From Prevotella sp. UBA6387 (GTDB lineage Bacteria > Bacteroidota > Bacteroidia > Bacteroidales > Bacteroidaceae): a DNA stretch of 9,526 bases. The notes under the pieces were generated by a model. That model was given only the letters and a program-made list of their open reading frames with translations. It was not told where the DNA came from and made no database searches. This document shows positions 7,405-9,526 of the stretch, in pieces. Position 1 is the first letter of the stretch. Each line of letters starts with the position of its first letter. A program made the position numbers and the translations under genes. The DNA lies in the NCBI GenBank assembly GCA_002437565.1, contig DJQL01000141.1, positions 1 to 9,526 on the forward strand, read 5' to 3'.

Positions 7405-7529
7405 CGTTACGCTTATATCGCGCCGCCTTTTAAGTGTAAAGCCGATGCAATGCAAGCATGACGGCGACGCGATACAAGCGTAAGGCCGTTGCGATTACGG
7501 CGTAGGGCCGACGCGATATAAGCGCAACG
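7405..7529. repeat. Inverted arms enclosing the 22-bp repeat array
   Basis: The left arm 7405-7422 and right arm 7512-7529 are complementary over 18 positions with one mismatch. The core CGCTTATATCGCG (7410-7422) is perfectly complementary to 7512-7524. The right arm is part of the last 22-bp unit, while the left arm is an inverted copy of the same unit. A transcript on either strand could fold into a long stem with the remaining units in the loop. A smaller hairpin (GCCGT at 7485-7489 with ACGGC at 7497-7501) lies inside. Confidence 0.7.
7419..7528. repeat. Array of diverged 22-bp tandem repeats
   Basis: Five adjacent 22-bp units start at 7419, 7441, 7463, 7485 and 7507. The approximate consensus is GCCGACGCGATACAAGCGTA followed by AG. 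The units at 7463 and 7507 are closest to each other; the first unit (7419) is the most diverged, matching the consensus at 13 of 22 positions. The period is not a multiple of three, so the array is unlikely to be coding. It is richer in G+C than the flanking non-coding DNA. The same unit occurs inverted at 7405-7422. Confidence 0.75.
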
Positions 7530-7773
7530 ATAACGCCTAAAAACCATTTAAAAATGCAGCTTGTTGATATTCAGCGTGTTACGAATGCTGTCAAAAATCG
7601 TGTCTTTTCAACCAAGAGGCGGCATGGTTGAGAAATAACGATTCTCAGACGACCATTTGTAAAATATTATGTGTCTATATGGATTCTTTTCATTTAACAG
7701 CGTCTTTCAACCACTTTGCAGGGGCGGGTCTTGTGCTCGCCCGCAACCAATGTGTAAGCATTGACAAATCCGA

Positions 7774-7950
7774 CGCGTTGGCCATTCTGTCTTTCTCACT
7801 GGCATCACCAAGTTTGCTCAGCAGAGCATCTTCAGCGAGCTGAACAACCTGTTCAACATCTCCATGTATGACCAGTATTCTGCCATCTGCGGCATAAGCA
7901 GCGAGGATCGAACCATCACGGAGTGGAGGATTGTCGAAAATGGTAAATAA
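7774..7950 (+). pseudogene. Remnant of a Bacteroidetes AAA-ATPase / PD-(D/E)XK nuclease family gene
   Basis: The plus-strand frame closed by TAA at 7948-7950 reads HSVFLTGITKFAQQSIFSEL at 7783-7842, then NNLFNISM and YSAICGISSED. I recognise this as the end of the AAA-ATPase_like domain of the large Bacteroidetes ATPase family that carries a C-terminal PD-(D/E)XK nuclease domain (PF09820/PF08011), normally over 500 residues. Here only about 45 residues resemble the family. A TGA at 7762-7764 closes the frame upstream, and the similarity stops near 7905, followed by an unrelated-looking tail ending WRIVENGK. It is therefore a degraded fragment, with no promoter or start codon. The family call is from memory of its motifs, without a database search. 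Confidence 0.62.
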
Positions 7951-7966
7951 AAAAACAACTAAAAAC

Positions 7967-8007
7967 ACACCTTGGAAACGTGTAGAAATAGAGGTTTCCC
8001 AAGGTGT
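7967..8007 (-). terminator. Intrinsic terminator of the LytTR operon
   Basis: Arms at 7967-7979 (ACACCTTGGAAAC) and 7994-8007 pair perfectly apart from one bulged C, with a 14-nt loop. On the minus strand the hairpin is followed by a T-rich tract (GTTTTTAGTTGTTTTTTTA, 7968-7950). It begins 34 nt after the stop of the membrane-protein gene at 8042. A short direct repeat (CAAGGTGT at 8000-8007 and again at 8011-8018) flanks it. Confidence 0.75.
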
Positions 8008-8041
8008 TCGCAAGGTGTGAAAGCGTAGTTCTGACTATCTT

Positions 8042-9001
8042 TTAAAATCTCTTTCTGAACACGAGCCATGGAACCTTGTTGTTCAAGTTTCCCTTTACAG
8101 GTTCATTCATGTCACCGATATAGTGGAGCTTGTTATCACCAGAACGATACCAAGAACGGCTTGTGCCACCTGTAAGATATATCGCATCCACAAATCCATA
8201 CTCACGCAAGGCATCGGCAAAATCCCATAACGTCTCCTTATGGCGTGTCTCTATGATATACAGACGGTCGTCTGCCATCCTGCCCAAAGCTCTGCGTTCC
8301 ACCTTGCCGTGAAGGACAAATCTTGACGGAAGAACTCCATCTGACACAAGCACGAACTGACGGAAGAACGAACCTCCTCGCTCCTCACAATAGTCTTTCA
8401 CTCTCTCGCTTCGAGATATGCCGATAACAGTATTGCCATTTGCCATCGCACAATATCCCACGCGGCTTCGGTCTGTCTGCAACTCTTTGCCGCCAGCTAC
8501 AAGAGAGCCCAAATAACGCCCGTCAGCAGTATAGTCGGCACAGCGGGTACACAGCAGAACACTTGTGTCTGCCGTGTCAGGACGGGTTAGCATTATTTCA
8601 GCTTTCAGGTTATGCAGTTCATAAAAGTTCATTGCCACCCCGAGTATAGAGTCGCATGTTACGACAATGTTGCCATCCTTGTCCGCACGAGTTGAGATAC
8701 GCTTAAGTTTGGCTATGTTTTCTGTCGTGGATGTACCAACCGGCACACCGAAATCAAAGAAGTATCTGTAAGTCAGCCAAACGCCGCACAGTAACACAAA
8801 CGCGACAGACGAAGCTACGACGGCAAGGAGTATCGTCAGCCACTTGCGACTTCTTTTATTGGCTTCGATGGTTGGTGTGTCTGCACTTTCCTCTATGGTA
8901 ATTACCGGCACCTCGCCTTCGGTCTGTCCAGGAACGACATCTGGCCTTTCGCCTATGACAATAATCGGTTTTTCTCCTGTAAAGGTTTTGTCGTCTCTCA
9001 T
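8042..9001 (-). CDS. Membrane-anchored phosphodiester glycosidase-like protein (NAGPA/DUF2233 domain)
   Basis: This 319-residue protein has a cytosolic tail (1-53), a positive patch KRSRK at 49-53, one membrane segment at about 54-77, and a large extracytoplasmic domain (about 85-319). The positive-inside rule puts the C-terminal domain in the periplasm. That domain resembles the NAGPA-type phosphodiester glycosidase fold. RRALGRMADDRLYIIET (236-252) corresponds to the family's R-T-A-(I/L)-G block, and AIYLTGGTSRSW (273-284) corresponds to the usual LDGGGS-type motif, with Thr277 where I expect Asp. It has cysteines at 116, 151, 154, 184 and 205. The tail carries two similar short motifs, KPIIVIGE (11-18) and VPVITIEE (31-38). 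The ATG overlaps the stop of the LytTR gene by 4 nt. It may be an enzyme, a sensor or a partner of the regulator; the family call is moderately sure, the role is open. Confidence 0.75.
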   Translation of the reverse strand: MRDDKTFTGEKPIIVIGERPDVVPGQTEGEVPVITIEESADTPTIEANKRSRKWLTILLAVVASSVAFVLLCGVWLTYRYFFDFGVPVGTSTTENIAKLKRISTRADKDGNIVVTCDSILGVAMNFYELHNLKAEIMLTRPDTADTSVLLCTRCADYTADGRYLGSLVAGGKELQTDRSRVGYCAMANGNTVIGISRSERVKDYCEERGGSFFRQFVLVSDGVLPSRFVLHGKVERRALGRMADDRLYIIETRHKETLWDFADALREYGFVDAIYLTGGTSRSWYRSGDNKLHYIGDMNEPVKGNLNNKVPWLVFRKRF

Positions 9002-9354
9002 TTCCTATCCTCCTTTTCCATTAATGCCTTGAGCTGCTTGAGGGCTTCCTTCGAGGCCTTCAGCTTAAAGTCTGCTTTCAGTCGGTTTCCCGACAGCACC
9101 AGATCCTGGTTTACAACATTGATGATATAAATATAATTGGTGTTCACTATCAGGCTCTTGCCAACACGTATGAACATCTGGTCGGTAAGGCAATGCAGCA
9201 TCTCATCGAAAAAATGTAGTTTAAAGGTCATCTTGTGCGGTTGGCCATTGGTGAGATACACGTCAGAATAGTTGCCGTCGGCAGCTATAAACGCAATGTC
9301 ATCGGTCTGTATACGCACGAGTTCAGTGGACGTGGATATCTTTAGCCATTCCAT
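8998..9354 (-). CDS. Stand-alone LytTR-family DNA-binding regulator
   Basis: The protein has 118 residues and consists only of a LytTR DNA-binding domain, with no receiver domain or sensor. Family features in order are VRIQTDDIAFIAADGNYSDV at 13-32, a strand-turn region to about 50, FIRVGKSLIVNTNYI at 61-75 (the canonical F-I-R-x-x-x-S-x-x-V-N motif), and a C-terminal strand and Lys-rich helix (about 84-118). LytTR proteins bind pairs of short direct repeats upstream of target promoters. Stand-alone forms are known in LytTR Regulatory Systems, where a co-encoded membrane protein controls the regulator. Here the next gene is a membrane protein joined by an ATGA overlap, so a similar partnership is plausible. 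The -7 element at 9393-9400 gives a leader of about 35 nt. Confidence 0.92.
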   Translation of the reverse strand: MEWLKISTSTELVRIQTDDIAFIAADGNYSDVYLTNGQPHKMTFKLHFFDEMLHCLTDQMFIRVGKSLIVNTNYIYIINVVNQDLVLSGNRLKADFKLKASKEALKQLKALMEKEDRK

Positions 9355-9392
9355 AATAATTGTCGCTTGGTTGTGTTCTTATTACATAGTTG

Positions 9393-9400
9393 CAAACATA
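9393..9400 (-). promoter_or_regulatory. Promoter -7 element of the LytTR operon
   Basis: TATGTTTG on the minus strand matches TAnnTTTG exactly. No good TTTG lies 19-21 nt upstream, so the promoter may be weak or need an activator. Transcription would begin near 9388, about 34 nt before the LytTR ATG. Confidence 0.5.
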
Positions 9401-9526
9401 CACATTTTTCCTGAGATATTTCCGATTTCTGCTATATTTTATAAGTCACATGGAGCAACTACCAACTGATCAGGGTCTATATGTCTTCTTTTTAATATTC
9501 TATGCAATCCAAATATCCTTAAATTA

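Larger units (their letters stand above)
7174..8041. other. Long gene-free region with repeats, hairpins and a gene remnant
   Basis: No convincing intact gene was found in about 870 bp. It contains, in order: the FetAB-like promoter; an unassigned stretch 7270-7400; the 22-bp repeat array with inverted arms (7405-7529); an AT-rich stretch 7535-7605; two small hairpins (arms 7608-7614/7625-7631 and 7629-7634/7642-7647); a remnant of an AAA-ATPase gene (about 7774-7950); and the terminator of the LytTR operon (7967-8007). Open frames at 7273-7461 (plus) and 7690-8013 (minus) show no recognisable protein features. Confidence 0.7.

Noticed and set aside
7273..7461. 62-codon plus-strand open frame as a small protein
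   Set aside because: It runs into the 22-bp repeat array, has an unusual composition and lacks a promoter or ribosome-binding context. It is more likely part of a non-coding repeat.
7419..7528. CRISPR array
   Set aside because: The units are contiguous, diverged 22-mers with no unique spacers, and no cas genes are present.
7690..8013. 107-codon minus-strand open frame as a gene
   Set aside because: Its start lies just beyond the terminator hairpin of the LytTR operon and it runs antisense to the AAA-ATPase remnant. The sequence shows no domain character and has no promoter.
9401..9526. Another gene upstream of the LytTR operon
   Set aside because: The stretch is AT-rich with no convincing open frame on either strand; it looks like promoter-region DNA of the LytTR operon and spacer.

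Overview
The window looks like a chromosomal segment of a Bacteroidales bacterium, probably Prevotellaceae or a close relative. RecA has the phylum's typical residues (AEHAFDRFYAEKLG). The genes lack Shine-Dalgarno sequences. Five upstream regions carry the Bacteroidetes -7 promoter element TAnnTTTG. A carboxyspermidine-type dehydrogenase and a short CstA also fit this group. The genus is inference.

Layout, left to right. (1) 1-911, minus: the first 303 codons of a carbon-starvation/pyruvate transporter CstA, cut by the window edge. (2) 1157-4152, minus: a three-gene operon with a DUF6621-like protein, carboxy(nor)spermidine dehydrogenase and recA. It has one clear promoter at 4201-4232 and an intrinsic terminator at 1075-1126. 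(3) 4337-5743, plus: an NhaD-type Na+/H+ antiporter, divergent from the recA operon, ending in a strong hairpin. (4) 5885-7173, minus: a FetAB-like ABC transporter whose two genes overlap by ATGA. The ATPase is short and its catalytic motifs are degenerate. (5) 7174-8041: about 870 bp with no intact gene. It holds an array of diverged 22-bp repeats flanked by inverted arms, several hairpins, and a dead fragment of a Bacteroidetes AAA-ATPase/PD-(D/E)XK gene. (6) 8042-9354, minus: a two-gene operon in which a stand-alone LytTR DNA-binding protein is translationally coupled (ATGA) to a single-pass membrane protein with an extracytoplasmic phosphodiester-glycosidase-like (NAGPA/DUF2233) domain. 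Its promoter is near 9393-9400 and its terminator at 7967-8007.

The left two thirds is ordinary housekeeping: carbon uptake, polyamine synthesis, recombination and ion homeostasis. The right third is accessory. The most interesting candidate system is the LytTR plus membrane NAGPA-like pair. Its gene order and coupling resemble the LytTR Regulatory Systems of Firmicutes, where a membrane partner restrains a cytoplasmic LytTR regulator, but here the membrane partner carries a large periplasmic glycosidase-like sensor or enzyme domain. The 22-bp repeat array and the degenerate FetA-like ATPase are the next most interesting points.
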